Source: Stenotrophomonas maltophilia
GTDB lineage: Bacteria; Pseudomonadota; Gammaproteobacteria; Xanthomonadales; Xanthomonadaceae
Reading direction: 5' to 3'
NCBI RefSeq assembly: GCF_002205165.1
Contig: NZ_NIVS01000004.1
Span: 33,568-97,567, forward strand
DNA: 64,000 nucleotides
Shown here: one piece after another, positions 26,594 to 36,900 of the stretch
Layout: every line of letters begins with the position of its first letter
Numbering within the stretch: position 1 is the first letter of the stretch
The notes under the pieces: model-generated
What the model was told of the DNA's origin: nothing
What the model saw: only the letters and a program-made list of their open reading frames with translations
The model's database searches: none
Program-made: the position numbers and the translations under genes

Positions 26594-27604
26594 TCAGCGC
26601 GACACCTCGAAGCGCACCTCGACCCGCCGGTTCGGCAGCAGGCATTCCAGCAGCGCCGCACGCGGGCGCACGCCTTCGCACTGCTGCACCTGCTGGGTAT
26701 CGCCCTTGTACTCATAGCGGATGCGGGCCGGATCGATACCCCGGCCGATCAACAGCTCGCGCACGGTGCGCGCGCGCCGCTCGGACAACGCCTGGTTCGC
26801 ATCGAAGCCGCGCCCCTGCATGCGATCGGCATGGCCCACCAGGGTCACCCCCTGCAGCTGCAGCGATTCTCCGCCGATGCTGGCCAACGCACGGTCCACA
26901 CTTTCCAGTGAGTAGGTGCGGATGTCGCGGTACGCATCGCGATCGAACTCGAACAGCACATTGGCGACCAGCGGCCCCGGTGCGGCGGCAATGGCCGGGC
27001 CGACGTCGCACTGGCGGGCCAGCGCTTCGCCTTCATTGACCAGTTCCTCGGCGATCTGGATGTAGGGCTTGGAGTGACGCCACTGCTGCTGGTTGAACTC
27101 GTTGCCGGCATGCACCAGTTCCACTTCGCCACAGGCGACCTGCTGCTGTGCGCAGACGAAGCCCGGTGCACCGTGCAGCACCCGCAGGCGCTGCCACAGG
27201 TCGTCGCGCAGGTACTTTGCGTTGTTCACCAGCGGGGTGTCGGTAGGCAGCGGGGAGACGCCCTGCTCCATGCCGACGATCAGCTTTTCCGATTCGGTGA
27301 GCGCCTGCTGCGGAAATGCACTGCGATCGTTACGGCTGTACTCGTGGAAGGACACGTCCAGCCAGCACTGCGCCTTGGACAGGTGGTAATCGCGGATCGG
27401 GCGCCCGCCATCATTGAGCGCCTGGATGCGGCCCTGGGTCGCCTCGTAGGCGCCGTGGTCCGCGTGGATCGCCTCGTCGGTGATGCGTTGGTGCTGCGGC
27501 AGCAGCTGCGTCTGCTGCGCCCCGGCAGGGCCGGCCACGGCGGCCAGCAGGGCGGCGGCGAGCAGCGAGGGGGCAACGTGGTTCATCGGGAACAGTGTGG
27601 TCAT
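26594..27604 (-). CDS. OmpA-family peptidoglycan-binding protein of the surface operon
   Basis: 336 residues from the ATG at 27604, with GAGG 8-12 bases upstream; a second ATG at 27586 is possible. The signal peptide ends at AGPAGAQQ. Residues 30-195 are a mostly helical, Gln/Asn-rich region with no recognised domain. The C-terminus (about 200-330) is an OmpA-like domain: NVLFEFDRDAYRD, LVGHADRMQGRGFDANQALS and SERRARTVRELL, which carry the Asp and Arg that hold diaminopimelate. It should tie an outer-membrane complex to the cell wall. It is the third gene after the giant repeat protein and the barrel protein, starting 10 bp past the barrel stop, so a partnership is likely. Confidence 0.88.
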   Translation of the reverse strand: MTTLFPMNHVAPSLLAAALLAAVAGPAGAQQTQLLPQHQRITDEAIHADHGAYEATQGRIQALNDGGRPIRDYHLSKAQCWLDVSFHEYSRNDRSAFPQQALTESEKLIVGMEQGVSPLPTDTPLVNNAKYLRDDLWQRLRVLHGAPGFVCAQQQVACGEVELVHAGNEFNQQQWRHSKPYIQIAEELVNEGEALARQCDVGPAIAAAPGPLVANVLFEFDRDAYRDIRTYSLESVDRALASIGGESLQLQGVTLVGHADRMQGRGFDANQALSERRARTVRELLIGRGIDPARIRYEYKGDTQQVQQCEGVRPRAALLECLLPNRRVEVRFEVSR

Positions 27605-27614
27605 CAGGGCATCC

Positions 27615-30600
27615 TCAGCGTGCCGGGTCGCGGTAGCGGACGGGGTCCGGCCGGAAAAGGTCTTCATCGAACTTGAAGCGCAGGCGCAGGAACACGCCCT
27701 GTTGGGTGTACTCGTAACCGTTGAGGTCACGGTCGCCGGCGAACCCGCTCCAGTTGTAGCCGGCCGACAGCCACAGGTTCTGCCGCAGCAGGCGACCGAC
27801 CTCCATGCCGTAGGCGTACTGGTCGGCACCGCTCTGCCCACGGAAGGTGGAGCCGAGCACGCCGATGTCCCAGTTCTCGGTGATGTCGTACACCACGCGG
27901 CCGGAGAACAGCATCGCGCGGAAACGGCTGTTGACGCGTGCACTGTCGGTGTAGGCGAACTGATCCTGCTGCCACTTGCCGGCCACGCGGCCGGTGAACC
28001 ACCACGGTCGCGACGGGTGCCAGTCGGCATGCGCCGAGACGATGTGCGCGCGGGTGCGCACGTCCTGGCTGCTGCCATCGACAGTGTTGCCATCGGACAG
28101 GGTCAGGCCGCTTTCATCGCGCTCCAGCTTGTACTCGTAGCGGGCCAGCGCGTTGATCCGGTTGCGGTCGGTATCGCGATAGGCCACGCCAAGCTGGAAA
28201 CGATCCTGCAGCACGTCTCCGCGGGCATCGTAACGGGTGCTGAGCAGATAGTTGCGGGCCAGGAGGGTCCAGTCGCGGCTGAGCTTTCGGGCCAGCATGA
28301 GCTGCAGCAGCGTGGTGTTGAACGCCTCGTTGGTTTCGGTATCGGGCACGTCTTCGGAAATGCGGTGCTCAGCACGGATCGCACCGCGCCACAGCGGGTT
28401 GGCGCTGTAGTCCAGCGCCAGTGCCAGGCCGGTACTGTCACCGGTGCTGCCGTCGATCACCTTGACGTGCTCGGCCGAGCTGGCCAGGCGCAGGCCTTCG
28501 CGGATGTCCCAGGTGTTGCGGATACCCGAGGCAGCCTGCACATCGCGGCCGCTGATCGAATCGCGCAGGCGGTACTCGCTGAAGGTCTGGGTATCGCGCA
28601 GGTAGCTGCTGTCGATACCGAACACCAGTGCATCGGCCTCGCGGTCGGTGGTGGTGATGCCGTAGGCGCTGGTGAGGCCGGTCTGCTTTTCGTAGCGCCC
28701 ATACACGCGGCTGCGTTCGAACACCTGGTAATCCAGGCCGGCGGCGACCCGCTTGCGGTCTTCACCGCTGACGCTGTGCTCCACTTCCGCGCCCGCGCTG
28801 AGGCGGTCGCTCAGGCGGTAGCCCAGACCGAACCGCGCACTGTCCGATTCCAGCTCGGTGCCGACCGGCAGGTCGCTGGTGATCGGGCTGCCGCTGCTGC
28901 TGCCGTTGATGACCATCAGGCCGGTCAGCGGATCCAGCGCTTGTTGCCCGTAGCCCAGCGCTCCGCCGCCGGAGCCGGTCGCAAAACCACCGGTGAGACC
29001 GCCGGCATTGCCGAACGGCACCCCGGACGACCACGGCGAGGTCACCCCGATGGTCTCGCGGATGCTGCGCACGCCCAGGTCCACGGTCAGGCGCTCGGTG
29101 GCACCGATGCGCACGCCGGCACCGCCGGCATCGCGCTTGCCGCCGTCGGGATTGCGGTCCTCGCTGCGCAGTCCTTCCACATACAGTTCCAGGCGGGGCC
29201 CGACCCGGTAGGCCAGCCGCGCGTTGTACTCGCCGCGGCCGCCGTACAGCGGTGCGGCCGGGTTGTTGAACGCCGGGTCGGTACGTGCCGCGAATACGCG
29301 CGCGTCGAGCTTGTCGGCGCTGTGCGCGAACTCCACCCGCCACGCATCGCCCTCGACCTCCCCGGTGATGTCCTTCAGGCCCTGCGAGGTGATCTGGTTG
29401 ATCGAGTTGGTATTGACCTCGCTGCGGGTGCGGGCGAACTCGGCCACCAGCAGGGTGTTGGCACCGAACCGGTAGCTCGCATTCGCGCTGCCCATCTTGA
29501 ACTCGGCATAGGGATTGCGGTCTTCGACCGCCGCCGCGCCCACCTCGAGCTGCTCGGTGAGTTTGACCTGCGCATCGGCGCCGACCACCCAGAACTTCTC
29601 GGTGCCCTGGTCCAGCTCATAGGTGATGCGCAGCGACACTGGATTGAGATCGCTGTCGAACGCCGGCAGGAACTGATTGAGCAGGATCCGGCCGGAGAAC
29701 GGTTCGAAGCTGTAATCGACCAGCCGTGCCAGCGAGCGCACCGAGGTGATGCGGGTGGGCTGGTTGCGGTCACGCACGATCACTTCCACCCGCTCGCTGC
29801 CTTCCAGCACGGCGTTGTTGCGCAGGGCGTACGGGCCACTGCCCTGGCTGCGGAACTCCTCGATCACCTGGCGCAGTGAATCCTGCATCGCAAACACGTT
29901 GCTGCGCACGCGCTCGCTTTCGAAGTGCCAGCCCAGCCCCGTGGCGGTCCGGTTATAGGTGCCCAGGCTGCGCTGCGGGATTGCACCACTGCCACCGATG
30001 CCGCTTGCGGTGGCCAGGGTGTCGCCGGTCTGGAAATCGCCGTACAGCAGGTAGCTGCGCTGGTTGTCGATGCGCACGTACAGGCGTTCGGCCGAACGTG
30101 CGTCGAAGCCGCGCAGCGAGGAATCGCCATAGACCGGATAGAACTCTTCCGGCTGGATGTCGCGCAGCAGGCGGCCGCGGGTGTCCTTGTCCGAATCATA
30201 GGCGGCGGTGAGCAGGTACTCGCCCTTGATCCGGCCTTTGACGAAGAACGCGGTGCGCGCGGCCGCATTGGCCTTGCCGTTGTTGAACTGGCGCTCCCAG
30301 CGGCGGATATCGCGGTCGAAGGCATCGTGATGCTCCACCGGGGAGATCAACCCGGCGTTGCTGCGACGGCGGAAGTTGACCACGCCTTCGATCAGGCCGG
30401 TCGCCAGCAGCTCGCGCATTTCCGGCAGGAAGCCGATCGTGCCCTGCGCCGTCTCGGCCCCAGCGGTGATGCGCAGCACGACGTCCTGCGGCTCATGCGG
30501 GGCGAGCAGGTCGAACTCGGCCACGCCGTCCACCACCTGCAGCTGGATGCCCGGGGTGACCTTGTCAGCGTCCAGCGCGCCTGGACCGAGTTCGTCGGTA

Positions 30601-30971
30601 CGTGAGCCGGGCAGGCGGATGCGGCCGCCACTGGTCTCGATCGTGGCGTAGGTGGTGCCGGTGAGTGCACGGCCGGTGGCATCGAGCAGCTGCACGCGCA
30701 CATGCACGGCGCTCTGGCCATCGGCCGGTACGCCATCACGGTCCAGCTCGACCAGGATGCGGTCGAGCGTGCCCGGTACGGCGCTGTCCAGCGCGCGCGG
30801 GGCGGCATCCGTACTGGCCGGGCTGCGCGGGTACAGGGTGCTGGCATCGCCCAGCACCGGCGTGAAGCGGCCGGCGCTGCCCACGCTCTGGGCCATGGCA
30901 GGCACGGCCGCCAGGGCGCAGGCGAGCAGGCTCAGGCGCGGCAGGCGGGACAACGTCTGGACGCGGCTCAT
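27615..30971 (-). CDS. large outer-membrane beta-barrel protein with N-terminal Ig-like domain
   Basis: 1118 residues, family not recognised. It has a signal peptide (LLACALAAVPAMAQS). Residues about 65-175 look like a beta-sandwich of the invasin/Big type (ILVELDRDGVPADGQSAVHV, ATIETSGGRIRLPG). From about residue 185 to the end the sequence alternates polar/hydrophobic strands with Tyr/Trp/Arg and short turns (ARTAFFVKGRIKGEYLLTAA, GVFLRLRFKF), typical of a very large barrel. There is no TonB box or plug. The start ATG overlaps the stop of the giant repeat-protein gene (ATGA at 30968-30971), so production is coupled. It may anchor or export the giant protein; this is inference from operon structure. 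Confidence 0.75.
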   Translation of the reverse strand: MSRVQTLSRLPRLSLLACALAAVPAMAQSVGSAGRFTPVLGDASTLYPRSPASTDAAPRALDSAVPGTLDRILVELDRDGVPADGQSAVHVRVQLLDATGRALTGTTYATIETSGGRIRLPGSRTDELGPGALDADKVTPGIQLQVVDGVAEFDLLAPHEPQDVVLRITAGAETAQGTIGFLPEMRELLATGLIEGVVNFRRRSNAGLISPVEHHDAFDRDIRRWERQFNNGKANAAARTAFFVKGRIKGEYLLTAAYDSDKDTRGRLLRDIQPEEFYPVYGDSSLRGFDARSAERLYVRIDNQRSYLLYGDFQTGDTLATASGIGGSGAIPQRSLGTYNRTATGLGWHFESERVRSNVFAMQDSLRQVIEEFRSQGSGPYALRNNAVLEGSERVEVIVRDRNQPTRITSVRSLARLVDYSFEPFSGRILLNQFLPAFDSDLNPVSLRITYELDQGTEKFWVVGADAQVKLTEQLEVGAAAVEDRNPYAEFKMGSANASYRFGANTLLVAEFARTRSEVNTNSINQITSQGLKDITGEVEGDAWRVEFAHSADKLDARVFAARTDPAFNNPAAPLYGGRGEYNARLAYRVGPRLELYVEGLRSEDRNPDGGKRDAGGAGVRIGATERLTVDLGVRSIRETIGVTSPWSSGVPFGNAGGLTGGFATGSGGGALGYGQQALDPLTGLMVINGSSSGSPITSDLPVGTELESDSARFGLGYRLSDRLSAGAEVEHSVSGEDRKRVAAGLDYQVFERSRVYGRYEKQTGLTSAYGITTTDREADALVFGIDSSYLRDTQTFSEYRLRDSISGRDVQAASGIRNTWDIREGLRLASSAEHVKVIDGSTGDSTGLALALDYSANPLWRGAIRAEHRISEDVPDTETNEAFNTTLLQLMLARKLSRDWTLLARNYLLSTRYDARGDVLQDRFQLGVAYRDTDRNRINALARYEYKLERDESGLTLSDGNTVDGSSQDVRTRAHIVSAHADWHPSRPWWFTGRVAGKWQQDQFAYTDSARVNSRFRAMLFSGRVVYDITENWDIGVLGSTFRGQSGADQYAYGMEVGRLLRQNLWLSAGYNWSGFAGDRDLNGYEYTQQGVFLRLRFKFDEDLFRPDPVRYRDPAR

Positions 30972-33900
30972 GGCTGGTCCTCCGTCGAAGCGCCGGCAGC
31001 GGGCGGATGGGCTCTGGGATGCACGATCGGTCTCTGGTTGGCCGAGTCGGTCGCCTGTTGTGGCGCCCGCGCGGGTTTGCTGTCGAAGCGCAACGGCGGC
31101 TGGCCGGTCTCGGTCTCCGGCGCCCGCACTTCACCCTGGGTGCGGCGGGCCTTGACCTGCTCCAGCACCGGGTTGGCACAGCTGCCCTCGATGAAATCAG
31201 CTCGGTGCAGTTCCCCGTTCTTGAGGTCCAGGAACAGGCTGTCGGCATCGCCCAGGTTGCGGTTGCTGCTGGTGGTCAGGCGCGCGCCTAGCGGCAACGT
31301 GCTGGCATCCACCTTCAGCGTGTGGCTCTGCGGCGGCAGGCCGCAGTAGCTGTACTTGCCTTCGGAATCACTGATCACCCAGGTGCCGTCGGAGAAGTAC
31401 AGCCGCACGCCGGGGATGCCCAGTTCTTCGCGGTCCTGCACGTGGTTGTTGTTGCAGTCCACGAACACCTTGCCGAGCACGCAGGCTTGGTCGGTGAACA
31501 CACCGCCGGTGACCCGCACGCGGTACTCGGCGCGGTTGGAGGGCAGCGCGCCGGGCAACGGGGTGAGGCTGCCGGTGTCGATGCAGCCGCCGCTGAAGGC
31601 ACACCCGAACGCCTGCGCGCGGTTGATGCCATCGCCCTGCTGCGCGCCCACGCCCACCCGCACGCGGTAGGTCAGCACGATCTGTCCACCGACGCTGATC
31701 GGGCCGACATCGAAGCCCAGCAACGGGCCCGGCTTGCCGGACGGATCGGTCACGGCGCGGCCATCGGCACGCGCGGTGCCGTCGATGTAGGTGAAGCCGC
31801 GCGGCAGACGATCGATCACATTGACCGTGCGCAGCGCGCTGCCCGCGGTCTGGCGGATGGTGATCGTGTACTGCACGGTGTCGCCGATCTCGGCGGTCTG
31901 GCGGTCGCCGTTCTTGCTGATGGCCAGGCCGGTCGCCACCGCGGTGTCCAGCGGCAGGTGGTTGTTGACGATGGCCGCGGTGTCCGAGCCGGCGAACAGG
32001 CCGAGGTAGTACTGCGTCGCCGTGCCGACCGCACCGGTCGGTGCCAGGCGGTTCGGCTGCACCGCGTGGTTGGCGCCAGCACTGCCGGCCGGCGACAGCG
32101 AGCCACCTTGCGGCGGAATCAGTGTCGACACGAACTGGTAGCTGCCCGGCGGCGTCACGGTGAGCTGGAATTCGCAGCGGGCCGGCGCGGCCGGACCGAA
32201 GGCGAACTGGTAGAAGCCTTCGCTGCCCACCGTCATCGAGATCGCACTGCCTTCCAGGCGATAGCCGCCGCTGCCGGCATTGAGCACCGAGGTACGCGGG
32301 TCATAGCCGGCACACAGGCCGACCGGCGCCAGGGTCACGATCGAGCCCGGGACCGGGTCGCGCGTGGTGGCGTCATACACCACGCCCGACGGGTCCACCG
32401 GCAGGCTCTGCTGCGGCAGGTGCTGGCCCGGGCGGAGCACGACTTCCAGCTGGCTGATGCCGTTCTCGTTGACCCGGCAGGCGCTGACCCCGGCGCGCGC
32501 GATGGCGGCCGGTGCGTCGCAGGCTTCCTGGATCCCGGCCACGGTTTCGCGGGTGACCGGGTTCGGCCACAGGATGCTGGAGGTCGGGTCGCGGAAGCGG
32601 ATGTTCCAGGTCACGCCGGGCACCACGTCGCCGAAGCGGTAGCTGCCGTCGGCACCGGTCGTGGTGGTCTTCACCACCTGGCCGCTGGCCGGGTCGACCA
32701 GCTCCACGATCCACGACGGCAGACGCTTGTCGCCACCGTCCAGCAGCTGGTCATCGCTGCCGATGTCGTACCACACGGTACCGCCGACCGAGGCGGCCAG
32801 CTGCACGGCGTTGGGCACGCGGCAGGCGTTGAACTGGATCGTCTCCACGCACTCGGGCAGCTGGGTCACATCGCCTTCGAACGCAGCGCGCTCGGCCGGG
32901 GTCGGTGCGCGGAATTCATTCTCGCCACCGCCTTCGACCAGCACCGCGTTGTTCACGGTGCCCGCCTCCGCGGCGGCCGCACCGACCAGTGCCTGCACCT
33001 CGATCGTGTCCACCGAGGTGGCCCCGGCGGCCAGTACCCGCTGGCTGCGGCAGTCGAAGCGGGTCTCACCCACCGCGCCGGTGCACACCCAACCGGTTCC
33101 GCTCGGGGTGGCCGCCAGGGTCAGCCCCTGCGGCAGACGGTCGTGCACGACGTACTCGCCACGCGACGGCTGCTGCCCACCATTGCGCACGTGAATGGTG
33201 TACGTGGCGATGTTGTTGACGGTGAAGCGCGTACTGCCCGCGGACTTGCTGACCAGCATGTCCGGCGAATCGCCGATCTCGCCGAAGTTGTTGCCGAGCG
33301 AGTCGCCGCCCAGCGGCAACACGATCTGGCTGATCGCCGAGGGCACGGTCTCGCGGCCGGTGGCCACGCCGGTGACGACACCCTCCACCGCGCCGGCACT
33401 GGTGATGCCGTTGAGGGTCTGCGGCGGCTGGGTCGGCTCGGTCACCGTATAGGTGCCCGGACGCAGCTCATCGAAGCGATAGCGGCCGTCGGCATCGGTG
33501 GTGAGCGTGATCGAGACCGCCTGGCCCAGATCGTCGGTGCCTGTCAGCACCACGGTGACGTTGGCGATGCCGCCTTCACCTGCATCGACCACGCCGTTGT
33601 CGTTGCTGTCGTTGTAGACGCGGCCGGCGATGCTGCCGGTCGGGATCTCACCGAAGTTGTTGTTCACCGACTGCTGGTTCACGCCCAGCACCAGGCCGGT
33701 GATCTTCGACGGCGTGATGCCCGGCGCGGTCACGGTGCCACCGGTGCTGCCGGCCACGGTGCGGCCATCACGGGTGCCCGCCGGCTGATCCGGCTCGGTC
33801 ACCGTGTAGGTGCCCGGCGGCAGGTCGCTGAAGCTGTAGTTGCCATCGGCATCGGTGACGGTGTCGCGGCTGACCGGATTGCCCACCAGGTCGGTGCCGG

Positions 33901-36900
33901 TCAGGGTGATGGTGACGTTGGCCAGGCCGGTTTCGCCCGGGTCCACCACGCCATCGTTGTTGCGGTCGATCCAGACCTTGCCGCTGATGCCGCTGTTGAG
34001 CGGAATCTCACCAAACAGGTTGTCCACCGAGGCGGTGCCCGGCGTGGACAGGTCGATCGTGCTGATGCGGCTGGGCACCGTGGTCACCGGCGTGGCGGTG
34101 CCACGGCTGACGCCGTCAACGGTGCCGGCGGTGGTGATGCCGTTGCTGGTGCCGGTCGGCTGCTGGGGTTCGGTCAGGGTGTAGGTGCCCGGACGCAGGT
34201 CGGCGAAGGCGAAACGGCCATCGGCGTCGGTCTGCACGCTGCGGGTGACGCTGGCGCCGGTATCGTCGGTACCGGTCAGCTCGATGGTGACGCCTTCGAT
34301 GCCGGTTTCAGCCGCGCCGTTCTGCGCACCGTTGTTGTCGGCGTCGAAGAACACGGTGCCGGACACGGCGACGGCCAGCACTTCACCAAAGTTGTTGCTG
34401 ATGGAGGCCTTGCCCGCCGGCAGCACGACCGCGCTGATCGCACTGGGTACGCTCGCCACCGGGGTGGCAGTGCCGGCCACGGTCCCGTCGATGGTGCCGG
34501 CGGCCGTAATGCCATTGATCGTGGCGACACCGTTGAACACCGGCTGCGCGGCCTGCTGGGTCACCGTATAGGTGCCCGCCAGCAGGTCGTCAAAGCGGTA
34601 GCGCCCGTCGGCATCGGTCGCGATCGCCGCGACCGGCTGGCCCAGTGCGTCCACGGTGCCGCCCGGCAGCTGCACCTGCACGTTGGGCAGGCCTGGTTCG
34701 CCGGCGTCCTGCACGCCGTTGTTGTTGCGGTCCAGGTAGACCGTGCCGGAGAGCGCGGCAGCGCGCTCGCCGAAATCGTTGCCGGTGGAGCCGGCCGCGG
34801 GCAGGTTGGTGATCGTGATCAGGTTGCCCGGGGTTTCGCGGCCCTCGGCCAGGCCGGTCGGCTGGGTCTCGGTGATGCGGTAGTCCTGGCCGGCCACGGC
34901 GCCGGGATAGCTGTAATGGCCATCGGCATTGGTCACCAGGGTTTCGGTGGTGTCATCAGCGGTGCCGAACACACCGTCCGGGCCGGCGCCCACGATGACC
35001 ACCTGCACGCCGGGAATGCCGACGTCGCCGGTGTTGTTGTCGCCGTCATCGTTGCGGTCCAGGTAGACCGTACCGCTGATCGGGGCGTTGGCCAGCTCAC
35101 CGAACAGGTAGCCGGTAGCGTCCTGCCCTGCAGTGATGCCGATGCCGGAGATCACGTTGGGCACGGCGGTGCTGCCCGGCGTGGCGGCATTGCCGGCGGT
35201 GTGCTTGCCGTCCAGGTAGGTGGCCGGCTGGGTTTCCGTCAGCGTGTAGCCGCTGCCCGCCTGGGCCGGCAGCAGATCGCTGAAGCGGTAGGCACCATCG
35301 GCATCGGTGGTCGCGGTCAGGTTGACCGGATTGCCGAGCAGGTCAATGCCGGTGAGCGTCACGATCACATTGGCGATCGGGTTCTCGCCGCTGTCGCGGA
35401 GGCCGTTGTTGTTGCCGGCGGCCACGTTGGAGAAATCTTCATAGACCGAGCCGGCGATCGAGCCGAGCTTTTCGCCGAAGTCATTGCCGTTGGAGCCGGT
35501 CAACGGCAGCGCGGTGATGTCGATCTGGTTGCTCGGGTTCTCGGCCGCATCGGCGTAGCCCTGGGGCTGCGTTTCGGTGATGCGGTAGTTCTGGCCCACG
35601 ACCAGGTTATCGAAGGTGTAGCGGCCCTGCGCGTCGGTTTTCACGCTGACGGGCAGCAGATCGTCGGCGGTGCCATAGGCACCGTCCGGGCCGGCGCCGG
35701 TCAGGGTGATGGTCACGTCCTGCAGGCCGCCATTGGGCTGCGAGCCACGGCTGCCGGCATCACCGGCATCGAAATCACCGTTGCCGTTGCGGTCCAGGTA
35801 GACATGGCCCGAAATGGACGTGATCGCGTCTTCGCCGAAGTTGAACACGGTGGCATCGTCGCCAGTGGACAGATCGATGCCGGCGATGCGGTCCGTCGTG
35901 GGCGCATCGCCGCTCGCGCCGGTGGTCACCGTGCAGCCCGTGCAGGCGACGCCGCCGATCAGACCGGGATTGATGGCGCTGGGGCGGTTGCGATAGCTGC
36001 CCTCGGGCAGCACTTCGCGCAGCGTATAGACCTGCAGCGGGTCCAGGTCGATGAAGCTGTAGCTGCCGTCACTGCCGGTGGTGCGGGTGTCCAGCACGGT
36101 GCCGGAGGCATCGAGCAGCTCGATGGTGGCGTTGGCGATCGGCGCATCACCGGCATCGCGCGCGTTGCTGTAGTTGCTGTCCACGTAGACGAAGCCGGAC
36201 AACGAGGGGCGGCGCACTTCCGGGAAGTTGTAGCGCACGGCATCCACGCCCGCACCGAGCGTGATCGCGGTGTAGACCGAGTCGGCGCTGGTGGGCGGCG
36301 TCACCGCGGCGAATACGCCACCGGCCGACGGCGCCTGCGCGCCCGTTGACGGCGGTGCGACCGGGCCGTTGACGTAGGCGGCGGGCTGACGCTGGGTCAG
36401 GGTGTAACCGGCGGTGCCGGCCGGAGCCAGGTTGTCGAAGCGGTAAGCGCCCTGCGCGTCGGTGGTGGCATCCAGCGAAACGACATTGCCGTACGCATCT
36501 TCACCACTGAGGTGCACGGTGACGCCGGAGATCAGCGGCTCGCCGCTCTGCAGCGTGCCACCGTTGGCCCCGCTGCGGTCGCGGTCCTGGAACACCACGC
36601 CGGACAGCGAGGAACGCACCACGGTGTGGGTGGTCGTGTCGTCGTTGTTGCCCGGCTCCGGATCGAGCTGGTCACTGGTGGCCTTGGCGGTATTGAGGCC
36701 CGTGCCGTTGGCCGGCAGCGTGGTCCAGCGCGCGGGAATCAGCACGCGCACCCGCCCGTCCAGGGCCAGGTCGCCCATGCGGCAGGTGACGACGCGGCCC
36801 ACCAGCAGGCAGTTGCCGAGGCCGGTGGTCTGCACGCCCGCGTCTGCGGTGGCGCCGCGTTTCTGCCAGGTGATCGCGGCCGCGCCGCCGAGCACTTCCA

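Noticed and set aside
31322..36349. 1675-codon open frame on the plus strand
   Set aside because: It mirrors the giant repeat gene; the composition is unlike a folded protein and there is no signal or ribosome site.
33240..36630. Possible CRISPR-like repeat array
   Set aside because: Repeats are about 300-400 bp, in frame and protein coding, with no short direct repeats separated by unique spacers.
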